Below are positions 23,614 to 30,087 of a DNA stretch of 30,087 bases, piece by piece. The translations under genes and the position numbers were made by a program. Where the stretch lies: contig CAZLNO010000040.1 in the NCBI GenBank assembly GCA_964561005.1, forward strand, positions 1-30,087. The letters run 5' to 3'. Source of the stretch: CAZLNO01 sp964561005. Lineage in GTDB: Bacteria > Pseudomonadota > Alphaproteobacteria > Kiloniellales > Rhodovibrionaceae. The notes under the pieces are model-generated. The model searched no databases and had not been told where the DNA came from. It was given only the letters and a program-made list of their open reading frames with translations. Positions within the stretch are counted from its first letter, which is position 1. Every line of letters starts with the position of its first letter.

Positions 23614-24071
23614 CGTTTCAAACCTCGTTGCAAGACGATCAATCGGACTGCCAGATTCGTGCTTTGACGGGAAAATCTGGCGGGAGTTTGGCGTCGGCGC
23701 CGGGGCGCGGCAAGCCCGCCGTGCATGCTCTGCCCGTTCGATCCGTCGGCTGGGTCTGTTGTCGCGACCTTGCGAAGGTTCGCGCAAGCCTCTCGGTTGT
23801 CGAAGTTCGCGGAGCGTTAATCAACCTTGGCGCGACTCAATTGTCGTTGACTAGCATGTGTTGGCACGGTTCCGAGAGAGCGGAAATCGCGGTTAATACA
23901 ACCCTTTCTTCCACATTACCCGCTTTTTTTCGTTCTGTGTTTCGCACTCGTGACTTTATCCAAAAATTAAGACTTGTGAGATGTATCATTGTTGCAAATA
24001 TGTCGTCGCGCGCGCAGGAGGCTCGCGCGGCGCGCGAGCTGGCGATGCGGTCATGGCATGACGGAACGGGC
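23614..24071. promoter_or_regulatory. AT-rich divergent region between the Gld-like operon and the DUF2336 gene
   Basis: 458 nt without a supported gene, much richer in A and T than the rest of the window, above all 23880-24002. It must carry promoters for both directions. A 7-bp inverted repeat CCAGATT/AATCTGG at 23651-23657 and 23674-23680 lies close to the start of the Gld-like operon and could be an operator. I could not settle on a -35/-10 pair. A weak protein-like frame through the region lacks a ribosome binding site. Confidence 0.5.
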
Positions 24072-24077
24072 AGGAGG
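24072..24077 (+). promoter_or_regulatory. Shine-Dalgarno AGGAGG deciding the DUF2336 start
   Basis: A perfect AGGAGG ends 9 nt before the ATG at 24087. The upstream in-frame ATG at 24000 has no such site, so 24087 is taken as the start. Confidence 0.75.
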
Positions 24078-24086
24078 CCATCGCCC

Positions 24087-25259
24087 ATGGGCGATCCCCA
24101 GGACATTGACGAGCTTTTGGCGCTGGCCCGGGACCCCTCGCGTCAGGCGCGGGCCCGCCTGGTGGACGCGATCGGCGATCTCTATACCCAGCGCGAGACG
24201 ACGCTGAACGCCCGCGAACAGGCGCTGATGACAGACATCCTGGCCAAGCTGCTGGCCGAGTTCGAGCGCCCGATTCGCCGCGCGCTGGCGGATCGATTGG
24301 CCGAGACGCCCGGCGCCCCGCCGGAGCTGATCCGGCTGCTGGCCAACGACGAGGCGGAAGTGGCGCGGCCGGTGCTGATGAAAAGCCCGGTGCTGCGCGA
24401 GCACGAACTGATCGAGATCGTCGCCAACCGCACGCGCGAGCACCAGCTTGCCGTCGCCATGCGCGAGGACCTCAGCGAGCCGGTCAGCGACGCGCTGGTC
24501 GAGAACGGCGATAGCGACGTGCTGCGCACCCTGCTGGAAAACCAGAGCGCGCCGATCTCGCGCGCCGCCGCCGCCTATCTGGTGGAGCAGGCGCGGCGGG
24601 TGGACAGCCTGCAGCGCCCGCTGGTCGCCCGCAATGAGCTGGGACCCGAGCTGGCGAAGCGGCTGTACTGGTACGTCGCCGCGGCGCTGCGCGCGGAGAT
24701 CCTGCGCCGCTTCGACATTTCCGAGGTGGAGCTGGACGACGCGCTGGAGGCCGCGGCCAAGGACGTGTCGACGCGGGCATTGGATCCGGACGGGACCCGG
24801 CCCGCGAACGCCGGCGAGTCGCCGGCCTGGACCCTGGCCGAGCGCATCGCCGAGGAGCGCGTCATCGACGCGCGGCTGGTGCTCAAGGTGCTGCGTCGCG
24901 GCGAGATCCCGCTGTTCGAGGCGCTGTTCGGCCAGATGACGGGCATCCGCCCGCCCCGTCTGCAGCACATCCTCTATCAACGGGAGGGCAGGGGGCTCGC
25001 CGTGGCCTGCAAGGCGGTCGGCATCGAGAAGGTCGACTTCGCGCCCATCTTTCTGCTGAGTCGCAAGGGCCGCGGCGGCGAGCAGAAGGTCGACCCGCGC
25101 GAATTGTGGCGCGTGCTGGACCTCTTCGAGCGGGTGGGCCGCGAGGACGCGGTGCGCATCCTGCGCCGCTGGCAGCGCGACCCCGACTATCTCGACGCCA
25201 TCGAGGCGATCGAGGACGCGGAGACGAACGCCGCCCGCAAGCCCCGCAAGCAGGGATAA
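24087..25259 (+). CDS. DUF2336 domain protein
   Basis: 390 residues, entirely soluble and mostly helical, with no signal peptide or membrane segment. It starts MGDPQDIDELLALARDPS and continues with repeated short helical pairs (for example RALADRLAETPGAPPELIRLLANDEAEVARPVLMKSPVLREHELIEIV), the HEAT-like pattern of DUF2336 proteins. A longer Ala-rich and charged C-terminal half follows, ending in a Lys/Arg-rich tail. The family is mostly alphaproteobacterial and its role is unknown; its helical repeats suggest protein binding. It is a single gene with an AT-rich leader. An ATG at 24000 would add 29 residues but lacks a ribosome binding site. Confidence 0.82.
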   Translation: MGDPQDIDELLALARDPSRQARARLVDAIGDLYTQRETTLNAREQALMTDILAKLLAEFERPIRRALADRLAETPGAPPELIRLLANDEAEVARPVLMKSPVLREHELIEIVANRTREHQLAVAMREDLSEPVSDALVENGDSDVLRTLLENQSAPISRAAAAYLVEQARRVDSLQRPLVARNELGPELAKRLYWYVAAALRAEILRRFDISEVELDDALEAAAKDVSTRALDPDGTRPANAGESPAWTLAERIAEERVIDARLVLKVLRRGEIPLFEALFGQMTGIRPPRLQHILYQREGRGLAVACKAVGIEKVDFAPIFLLSRKGRGGEQKVDPRELWRVLDLFERVGREDAVRILRRWQRDPDYLDAIEAIEDAETNAARKPRKQG

Positions 25260-25392
25260 GGAAGAGGCGCCTCCCCCTGCTGGCAAGCTCCGGCGCCGAT
25301 CAACCTGTCGCGGGAAGGGCCGGGACGAAGGCCGGCTCGCGGCGTGTCCACGCAGGGGGAGGGGTGTCCGCGCCCGTCAGCCCCGGCGCCCA

Positions 25393-25501
25393 CGCCCGTC
25401 CTCATCCGCGAATCGCGGTTCTCTGCGCAGTTCAGCGCCCCGATGATGACGCATGTTGACGCCTGCACGCAGCGGCCGTCGTCCCGCCCGTCAACCGGGG
25501 C
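25393..25501. repeat. 109-bp direct repeat, copy A
   Basis: Identical to copy B except for two bases (T/C at 25402 and G/A near 25429). It starts CGCCCGTCCTCATCCGCG. Inside are the palindromes CCGCGAaTCGCGG and CTGCGCAG, and the inverted pair GTTGACG ... CGTCAAC near the right end. Upstream sequence (GGCGTGTCCACGCAGG) also resembles the spacer before copy B, so the duplicated unit may have been about 146 bp or more. Confidence 0.85.
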
Positions 25502-25538
25502 CAGCCGTGGCGTGGCCACGCAGGCGGGCGAATGTTCG

Positions 25539-25647
25539 CGCCCGTCCCCATCCGCGAATCGCGGTTCTCTGCGCAATTCAGCGCCCCGATGATGACGCAT
25601 GTTGACGCCTGCACGCAGCGGCCGTCGTCCCGCCCGTCAACCGGGGC
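25539..25647. repeat. 109-bp direct repeat, copy B
   Basis: Second copy, offset by 146 bp from copy A, in the same orientation. The near identity over non-coding sequence implies either recent duplication or selection on the sequence. Confidence 0.85.
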
Positions 25648-25833
25648 ACCGCCATCCACAATGTCCAAGAGCGATCTCGAAGCTTACCACACCGGGAAGA
25701 ACATATCAAGAATATGGAACGGAACGTGCCGCCCTGCCCGCCGCGCCTGGCGGGGCGGCCTGGAGGCTTCCGCGTCCACTTCGTGTCCGCCGCGCCCCGA
25801 CGGCTCAGGGCACGTGCCGGATTCGGAAACGCT

Positions 25834-25859
25834 CCGGTCGGAAGCGAGCTCCCGACCGG
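25834..25859. other. 8-bp stem hairpin upstream of azlC
   Basis: CCGGTCGG and CCGACCGG form a perfect 8-bp stem with a 10-nt loop; GCTC/GAGC just outside can extend it with bulges. There is no T-run. It may be a terminator of an unseen RNA, an attenuator-like leader structure, or a repeat. Confidence 0.4.
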
Positions 25860-26031
25860 CGAGCGGCCCGACCGCAACGCCCATAAGGCTCCGTCCGCGC
25901 GCCCCTTCCTCGGCGTCTCAATCCAGCGCCCTTGGGCAACGACCCGGCGGAGCCGCATTGACGGCGGGCGCTTTCCTCGCTTGGATAAGGGTTAACCAGC
26001 CCTTGTCCCCCGCGACCTGTCCCGAGCTTTC

Positions 26032-26775
26032 ATGCACCAGTCGTCGACCGTCGATTCCGCTCGCACGATGACGCCGGCGCGGGCGGTGCGTTTTGGAATC
26101 GCGCAGGCCTGCGGCGCGCCGGCGGTGGTGATGGCGGCGAGCTTCGTCGGCTTCGGCGCGCTGGCGAGGCAAAGCGACCTGCTGCTGGGCCACGCCCTGC
26201 TGTCCACGGCCAGCGGCTGGGCGCTGCCGGGGCAGGTGGCGCTGGTCGAGCTGTACGCCGCGGGGGCGTCGATCCTGGCGATCGCGCTGGCGGTGGCGTT
26301 GGTGAACGCGCGGCTGCTGCCGATGACGGTGACGCTGCTGCCGCTGTTGCGGGCGCGCGGGACGCCGCGCTGGCGCTACTACGCCGCCGCGCACCTGGTG
26401 GCGGTGACCGGCTGGGCGGCGGCGATGCGCGACTGCCCGCGCATGCCGGCGCCGGCGCGGCTGCCGTTCTACTTCGCCTTCGCCGGGACGCTCTATGCCT
26501 TCTCCCTGGCGGCGACGGCGGCGGGCTTCCTGCTGGCCGGCAGCGTGCCCACGGTGGTCAGCCTGGGGCTGGTGTTCGTGAATCCGATCTACTTCATGCT
26601 GGTGTTCGCCGGCGACGTGCGGCGGCTGACGCGGGGGCTGTCGCTGGCGTTCGGCGCCGTGCTGGGACCGCCGCTGCACCTGCTGACGCCGACCTGGGGA
26701 CTGCTGGTCACCGGCGTGGCGGCCGGCAGCGCCGGCTATGCGCTCGCCCGCTGGTGGGAGCGTCGGCGTGGCTGA
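26032..26775 (+). CDS. azlC: AzlC-family branched-chain amino-acid exporter, large subunit
   Basis: 247 residues with about six to seven membrane helices. The opening TPARAVRFGIAQACGAPAVVMAASFVGFGALARQSDL matches AzlC, the large subunit of the AzlCD exporter of branched-chain and related amino acids. PGQVALVELYAAGASILAIALAVALVNARLLPM is the family's most conserved core. It overlaps azlD by 8 nt. An in-frame ATG at 26068 is nearer to the conserved part, and neither start has a strong ribosome binding site, so the first 12 residues are uncertain. Confidence 0.92.
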   Translation: MHQSSTVDSARTMTPARAVRFGIAQACGAPAVVMAASFVGFGALARQSDLLLGHALLSTASGWALPGQVALVELYAAGASILAIALAVALVNARLLPMTVTLLPLLRARGTPRWRYYAAAHLVAVTGWAAAMRDCPRMPAPARLPFYFAFAGTLYAFSLAATAAGFLLAGSVPTVVSLGLVFVNPIYFMLVFAGDVRRLTRGLSLAFGAVLGPPLHLLTPTWGLLVTGVAAGSAGYALARWWERRRG

Positions 26776-27124
26776 GGCGCTGCTCGACCCGGAGGTGCTG
26801 TGGCCCGTCGCGGTGCTGGCCGCCGGCGCGGCGGTGACCTACGCCTGGCGGGCGCTGGGCGTGCTGCTGTCCGGCCGCATCGACCCCGAGGGGCCGGTGT
26901 TCGAGTGGGCGGCCTGCATCACCCATGCCCTGATGGCCGGCCTCATCGCACGCCTGGTCATCCTGCCGCGCGGCGGCCTGGCGGAGACGGCGCTCATGGA
27001 CCGTCTGCTGGCGGTGGCGGCGACGCTGGCGGTGTTCTTCCTGCTCAGTCGTCGCAACATGCTGCTGGGCGTGCTGGCCGGCGCGGCGAGCCTGGTCGCC
27101 CTCACCTGGCTGCGCGGTGGGTAG
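26768..27124 (+). CDS. azlD: AzlD-family branched-chain amino-acid exporter, small subunit
   Basis: 118 residues from GTG 26768, with four predicted membrane helices. It is the small partner of AzlC. The central TYAWRALGVLLSGRI and the final LLSRRNMLLGVLAGAASLVAL are the usual AzlD pattern. GGGAG lies about 8 nt before the GTG, and the GTG overlaps the azlC stop by 8 nt (GTGGCTGA), which suggests coupling. The frame is open to an ATG-like start at 26738, but that part lies in azlC and lacks a ribosome site. Convergent with pgk, 14 nt apart. Confidence 0.9.
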   Translation: MAEALLDPEVLWPVAVLAAGAAVTYAWRALGVLLSGRIDPEGPVFEWAACITHALMAGLIARLVILPRGGLAETALMDRLLAVAATLAVFFLLSRRNMLLGVLAGAASLVALTWLRGG

Positions 27125-27138
27125 CTCGTAGATCCGCT

Positions 27139-28341
27139 TCAGCCACCGCTGCGCAACGCCGCCACGCCCGGCAGCTCCCTGCCCTCCAGCCACTCCAGGA
27201 AGGCGCCGCCGGCGGCGGAGACATAGGAGAAGCGGTCCAGCACCCCGGCGTGGCTCAGCGCCGCCACGGTGTCGCCGCCGCCGGCCACCGAGAGCAGCCC
27301 GCCGGCGTCGGTCAGCTCGGCCGCGGCACGCGCCACCCGGTTGGTGGCGGCGTCGAACGGCGGCGTTTCGAAGGCGCCCAGCGGCCCGTTCCAGACCAGC
27401 GAGCGGCAGTCCCCCAGGCGCCGCGCCAGATGTTCGGCGCTGTCGGGGCCGAGATCCAGGATCATCCTGTCCCCCGGCACGGCCTTGACGGAGACCGTCT
27501 CGCCGGCCGCGCCCTCGGCCAGGCGGTCGGCCACCACGACGTCGGTGGGCAGCACGATGTCGCAGCCGCCGGCCTGGGCGCGCTTCAGGATGTCGCGCGC
27601 GGTTTCCGCCATGTCCTTCTCGCACAGCGAGGCGCCGACTTCCCGGCCCACGGCGTAAAGGAAGGTGTTGGCCATGCCGCCGCCGATGGCCAGCACGTCC
27701 ACCTTGGCCACCAGGTTGGTCAGCAGGTCCAGCTTGGTCGACACCTTGGCGCCGCCGACGACCGCCATCAGCGGGCGGGCCGGGTTCTCCAGCGCCTTCT
27801 CCAGGTGCTCCAGCTCCTCCTGCATCAGCCGCCCGGCCGCCGCCGGCAGCCGCCGGGCCAGACCCGAGACCGAGGCGTGCGCCCGGTGCGCCGCCGAGAA
27901 GGCGTCGTTCACGTAGAGGTCGCCCAGCTTCGCCAGCGCGTCGGCAAAGGCCGGGTCGTCCTTCTCCTCGCCGGCGTGGAATCGCAGGTTTTCCAGCAGC
28001 AGCACCTGGCCGGGCGCAAGCCCCGCCACCGCATCCTCGGCCGCCGCGCCGACGCAGTCCTCCGCAAAGGCCGCCTCGGCCCCGCCCAGCGCGGCGCGCA
28101 GCGGCTCGAGGGCCGGCTTCAGCGACATCTCCGGCACCACCTGGCCCTTGGGCCGGCCGAAGTGGGAGAGCAGCACCACCTTCGCGCCGTTGCCGGCCAG
28201 CTCGCGAAGGGTGCGCGCCGCGCGCTCGATGCGGCTGGCGTCGGTGACCCGGCCGTCCTTGACCGGCACGTTGAAGTCCACCCGGACCAGCACGGTCCGG
28301 CCCCGCACGTCCAGATCGTCCAGCGTCCTGAATTCCGCCAT
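27139..28341 (-). CDS. pgk: Phosphoglycerate kinase
   Basis: 400 residues. It transfers phosphate between 1,3-bisphosphoglycerate and ADP in glycolysis, or in the reverse direction in gluconeogenesis and carbon fixation. The N-terminal substrate site is RVDFNVP (D22, N24), followed by LLSHFGRPKG; the hinge and nucleotide-binding domain have VVGGAKVSTKLDLL, the NGPLGAFE loop and GGGDTVAAL near the end. Length is normal. The frame is open further upstream, but the family begins at MAEFRTLDDLD, so the ATG at 28341 is used. It is 96 nt downstream of purH on the same strand, which might be one transcript. Confidence 0.97.
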   Translation of the reverse strand: MAEFRTLDDLDVRGRTVLVRVDFNVPVKDGRVTDASRIERAARTLRELAGNGAKVVLLSHFGRPKGQVVPEMSLKPALEPLRAALGGAEAAFAEDCVGAAAEDAVAGLAPGQVLLLENLRFHAGEEKDDPAFADALAKLGDLYVNDAFSAAHRAHASVSGLARRLPAAAGRLMQEELEHLEKALENPARPLMAVVGGAKVSTKLDLLTNLVAKVDVLAIGGGMANTFLYAVGREVGASLCEKDMAETARDILKRAQAGGCDIVLPTDVVVADRLAEGAAGETVSVKAVPGDRMILDLGPDSAEHLARRLGDCRSLVWNGPLGAFETPPFDAATNRVARAAAELTDAGGLLSVAGGGDTVAALSHAGVLDRFSYVSAAGGAFLEWLEGRELPGVAALRSGG

Positions 28342-28437
28342 GACTGTCCCCGCCTGAAAAGCTTTGCCGCCGGAAGGCGCCGCGAGCCTACACGCCGCGC
28401 GCCGCGACGCAAGACGGCGCAAACGCCCGGATCGGCG

Positions 28438-30021
28438 CTAATGCCGGAAGTGGCGCAGGCCGGTCATGACCATCGCCAGCCCCTTGTCGTCGGCGGCGGC
28501 GACGACCTCGTCGTCGCGCTTCGACCCGCCGGGCTGGATGACCGCCGTCACGCCCGCCTCCGCCGCCGCCAGCAGGCCGTCGGCGAAGGGGAAGAAGGCG
28601 TCGGAGGCGACCACCGCGCCCCGGGTGCGCGGCGCCTTCTCGCCCGCCGCCTCGGCGGCGTCGCGCGCCTTTTGCGCGGCGATGCGCGCGGAGTCGACGC
28701 GGCTCATCTGACCCGCGCCGACGCCGACCGTCGCGCCGTCCCTGGCGTAGACGATGGCGTTGGACTTCACGTGCTTGGCCACGCGGAAGGCGAACAGCAG
28801 GTCGGCCAGCTCGCGGTCGTCCGGTGCGCGCCTGGTCACGACCTCGAGGTCCGCCGCCTGGATGCGGCCGGCGTCGCGCGACTGCAGCAGCAGGCCGCCG
28901 GCGATGGTCTTCGCCGTCATGCCTTCGGCCGCCGGGTCGGGCAGCGCGCCGGTCGTCAGCACCCGCAGGTTCGTCTTGCGCCCGAAGACCTCGCGAGCCT
29001 CCTCGTCCACCTCGGGGGCGATGACGACCTCGGCGAAGATCCCGGCGATGGCCTCGGCGGCGGCGCGGTCGATCGGGCGGTTGCTGGCGATGATGCCGCC
29101 GAAGGCGCTCACCGGATCGCAGGCCAGGGCCTTGCGGTAGGCCGCGGCGATGTCGTCCGCCACGGCGACGCCGCAGGGATTGGCGTGCTTGACGATGACC
29201 ACCGCCGGGTCGTCGAACTCGGCCACCGCCTCGAACGCGGCGTCGGTGTCGTTCAGGTTGTTGTAGCTGAGTTCCTTGCCCTGGAGCTGCTGGGCCGTCG
29301 CCACGCCCGGCCGAGGCTCTCCGCTGACGTAGAGCGCCGCCGCCTGGTGCGGGTTCTCGCCATAGCGCAGCGTCTGCCTGCGCCGGCCGGCCAGGGCGGT
29401 TTCCTTCGGGAAGGGCTCGCCCTCCTGATCGGCCATCCAGCGCGCCACGGCGGCGTCGTAGGCGGCGGTGTGGGCGAAGGCGTCGGCCGCGAGACGGCGG
29501 CGCAGCGCCTCGGACACCGTGCCGTCGTGGGCGCGCAGGTCGTCCATCACGGCCGGATAATCGTCCGGATCGGTGACGACGGCGACGAAGCCGTGGTTCT
29601 TGGCCGCCGCGCGCAGCATGGCCGGGCCGCCGATGTCGATGTTCTCCACGCAGGTCGCGCGATCGGCGCCGGAGGCGAGGGTCTCGCGGAAGGGATAGAG
29701 GTTCACCACCAGCAGGTCGATCTCGGGAATGCCGTGCTCGGCCAGCGCGGCGCGGTGGCTCGCCAGGTCGCGCCGGGCCAGCAGGCCGCCGTGGATCAGG
29801 GGATGCAGCGTCTTCACCCGGCCGTCCATGATCTCGGGAAAACCGGTCACCTCGCCGACCTCGCTCACGCGCAGCCCGGCCTCGCGCAGCGTGCGGGCCG
29901 AGCCGCCGGTGGACAGCAGCTCGACGCCCCGCTCGGCGAGGAAGCGGGCGAAGTCGCTCAGGCCGCGCTTGTCGGAGACCGACAGCAGCGCGCGCCGCAC
30001 GCGGACGCCGGGTTCGGGCAT
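28438..30021 (-). CDS. purH: Bifunctional AICAR transformylase / IMP cyclohydrolase
   Basis: 527 residues. It carries out the last two steps of inosine monophosphate synthesis. The N-terminal IMP cyclohydrolase domain (about 1-200) has the MGS-like fold with ALLSVSDKRGLSDFARFL and STGGSARTL. The AICAR transformylase domain (about 210-527) has RYGENPHQ (219-226) and the catalytic K278-H279 in VKHANPCG. Length is typical. AGGAG (CTCCT on the plus strand, 30029-30033) precedes the ATG at 30021 by 7 nt. The promoter lies at or beyond the right window edge. Confidence 0.98.
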   Translation of the reverse strand: MPEPGVRVRRALLSVSDKRGLSDFARFLAERGVELLSTGGSARTLREAGLRVSEVGEVTGFPEIMDGRVKTLHPLIHGGLLARRDLASHRAALAEHGIPEIDLLVVNLYPFRETLASGADRATCVENIDIGGPAMLRAAAKNHGFVAVVTDPDDYPAVMDDLRAHDGTVSEALRRRLAADAFAHTAAYDAAVARWMADQEGEPFPKETALAGRRRQTLRYGENPHQAAALYVSGEPRPGVATAQQLQGKELSYNNLNDTDAAFEAVAEFDDPAVVIVKHANPCGVAVADDIAAAYRKALACDPVSAFGGIIASNRPIDRAAAEAIAGIFAEVVIAPEVDEEAREVFGRKTNLRVLTTGALPDPAAEGMTAKTIAGGLLLQSRDAGRIQAADLEVVTRRAPDDRELADLLFAFRVAKHVKSNAIVYARDGATVGVGAGQMSRVDSARIAAQKARDAAEAAGEKAPRTRGAVVASDAFFPFADGLLAAAEAGVTAVIQPGGSKRDDEVVAAADDKGLAMVMTGLRHFRH

Positions 30022-30087
30022 GGGATGGCTCCTGGGTTGGTCGAGGGCTTGGGTGTCTCTGGCGAGGGCTATAGCAGAGCCAGGGGG

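Larger units (their letters stand above)
25260..26031. other. 772-nt non-coding region with direct repeats and hairpins, upstream of azlC
   Basis: No supported gene. It holds the 109-bp direct repeat (25393-25501 and 25539-25647). It also has an AT-rich imperfect palindrome CATAT-caaga-ATATG (25702-25716), the palindrome GGCACGTGCC (25809-25818), an 8-bp stem hairpin (25834-25859), and an AAGGG/CCCTT stem just before azlC. Short open frames on both strands overlap these repeats but show no family resemblance or start signals. This is the longest non-coding stretch in the window. Confidence 0.7.

Noticed and set aside
23840..24002. Candidate -35/-10 pairs before the DUF2336 gene, such as TTGACT near 23848
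   Set aside because: None has a matching second element at 16-18 nt; AT-richness alone makes chance hits likely.
25393..25647. CRISPR array
   Set aside because: Only two long copies of 109 bp with a 37-nt gap and no cas genes; this is a duplication, not an array.
25698..25727. Several GAAC words resembling an alphaproteobacterial SOS box
   Set aside because: The spacing between them is 14 or 1 nt, not the 7 nt of the GAAC-N7-GAAC form.
25578..25958. Minus-strand frames through the direct repeats, and the 66-residue frame 25684-25884
   Set aside because: They repeat because the DNA repeats; no ribosome binding site and no recognisable family.

Overview
The window is about 30 kb of very GC-rich, gene-dense chromosome. 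The protein families and gene neighbourhoods point to an alphaproteobacterium, most plausibly of the Rhodospirillales kind: argH-lptM-lysA beside tlpA, a DUF4175/TIGR02302 membrane protein, a DUF2336 protein, an alphaproteobacterial FrmA/FGH pair and a PQQ cluster. No rRNA, tRNA, CRISPR array, phage or intact insertion sequence was found. The genus cannot be fixed from the sequence alone.

Layout, left to right. (1) 1-1158: 3' end of the F1Fo ATP synthase operon (atpD truncated by the window edge, then atpC), followed by a GC-rich hairpin. (2) 1335-3218: a diiron ferritin-like protein of unknown role and, on the other strand, an RlmM-like RNA 2'-O-methyltransferase. (3) 3246-8159: a C1/alcohol-oxidation region. 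On the minus strand pqqA-pqqB-pqqE runs into a small lipoprotein gene; diverging from it on the plus strand are frmA and fghA (glutathione-dependent formaldehyde oxidation). pqqC and pqqD are absent from the cluster. (4) 8274-9632: an MFS transporter. (5) 9892-10713: a lower-GC island with a Phd/VapC-type toxin-antitoxin pair, a good sigma70-like promoter with an overlapping palindrome, and two hairpin repeats. (6) 10782-17904: a TlpA-like thiol-disulfide protein divergent from argH, then lptM-like lipoprotein, lysA, a large DUF4175 protein and a GNAT acetyltransferase. (7) 17917-18837: an EamA transporter. (8) 18926-23613, minus strand: a four-gene operon made of a GldA-like ATPase, a GldF-like permease, a GldG-like auxiliary protein and a DUF4340 protein. 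(9) 23614-26031: an AT-rich divergent region, a DUF2336 gene, and a 772-nt non-coding stretch with a 109-bp direct repeat in two copies. (10) 26032-27124: azlCD branched-chain amino-acid exporter. (11) 27139-30021, minus strand: pgk and purH.

Functional links. PQQ made with the pqq genes would serve periplasmic quinoprotein alcohol dehydrogenases, whose aldehyde products, formaldehyde in particular, are what FrmA and FGH remove; the divergent arrangement suggests this pairing, but no quinoprotein dehydrogenase lies in the window. ArgH and LysA are core amino-acid biosynthesis.

The least ordinary structures are: two copies of a palindromic, hairpin-tipped repeat element (7117-7248 and 12866-13020), the second of which seems to have supplied the start codon and N-terminus of the lptM-like lipoprotein; the split pqq cluster with its translationally coupled two-cysteine lipoprotein; the Gld-like ABC operon; and the 109-bp tandem repeat upstream of azlC.
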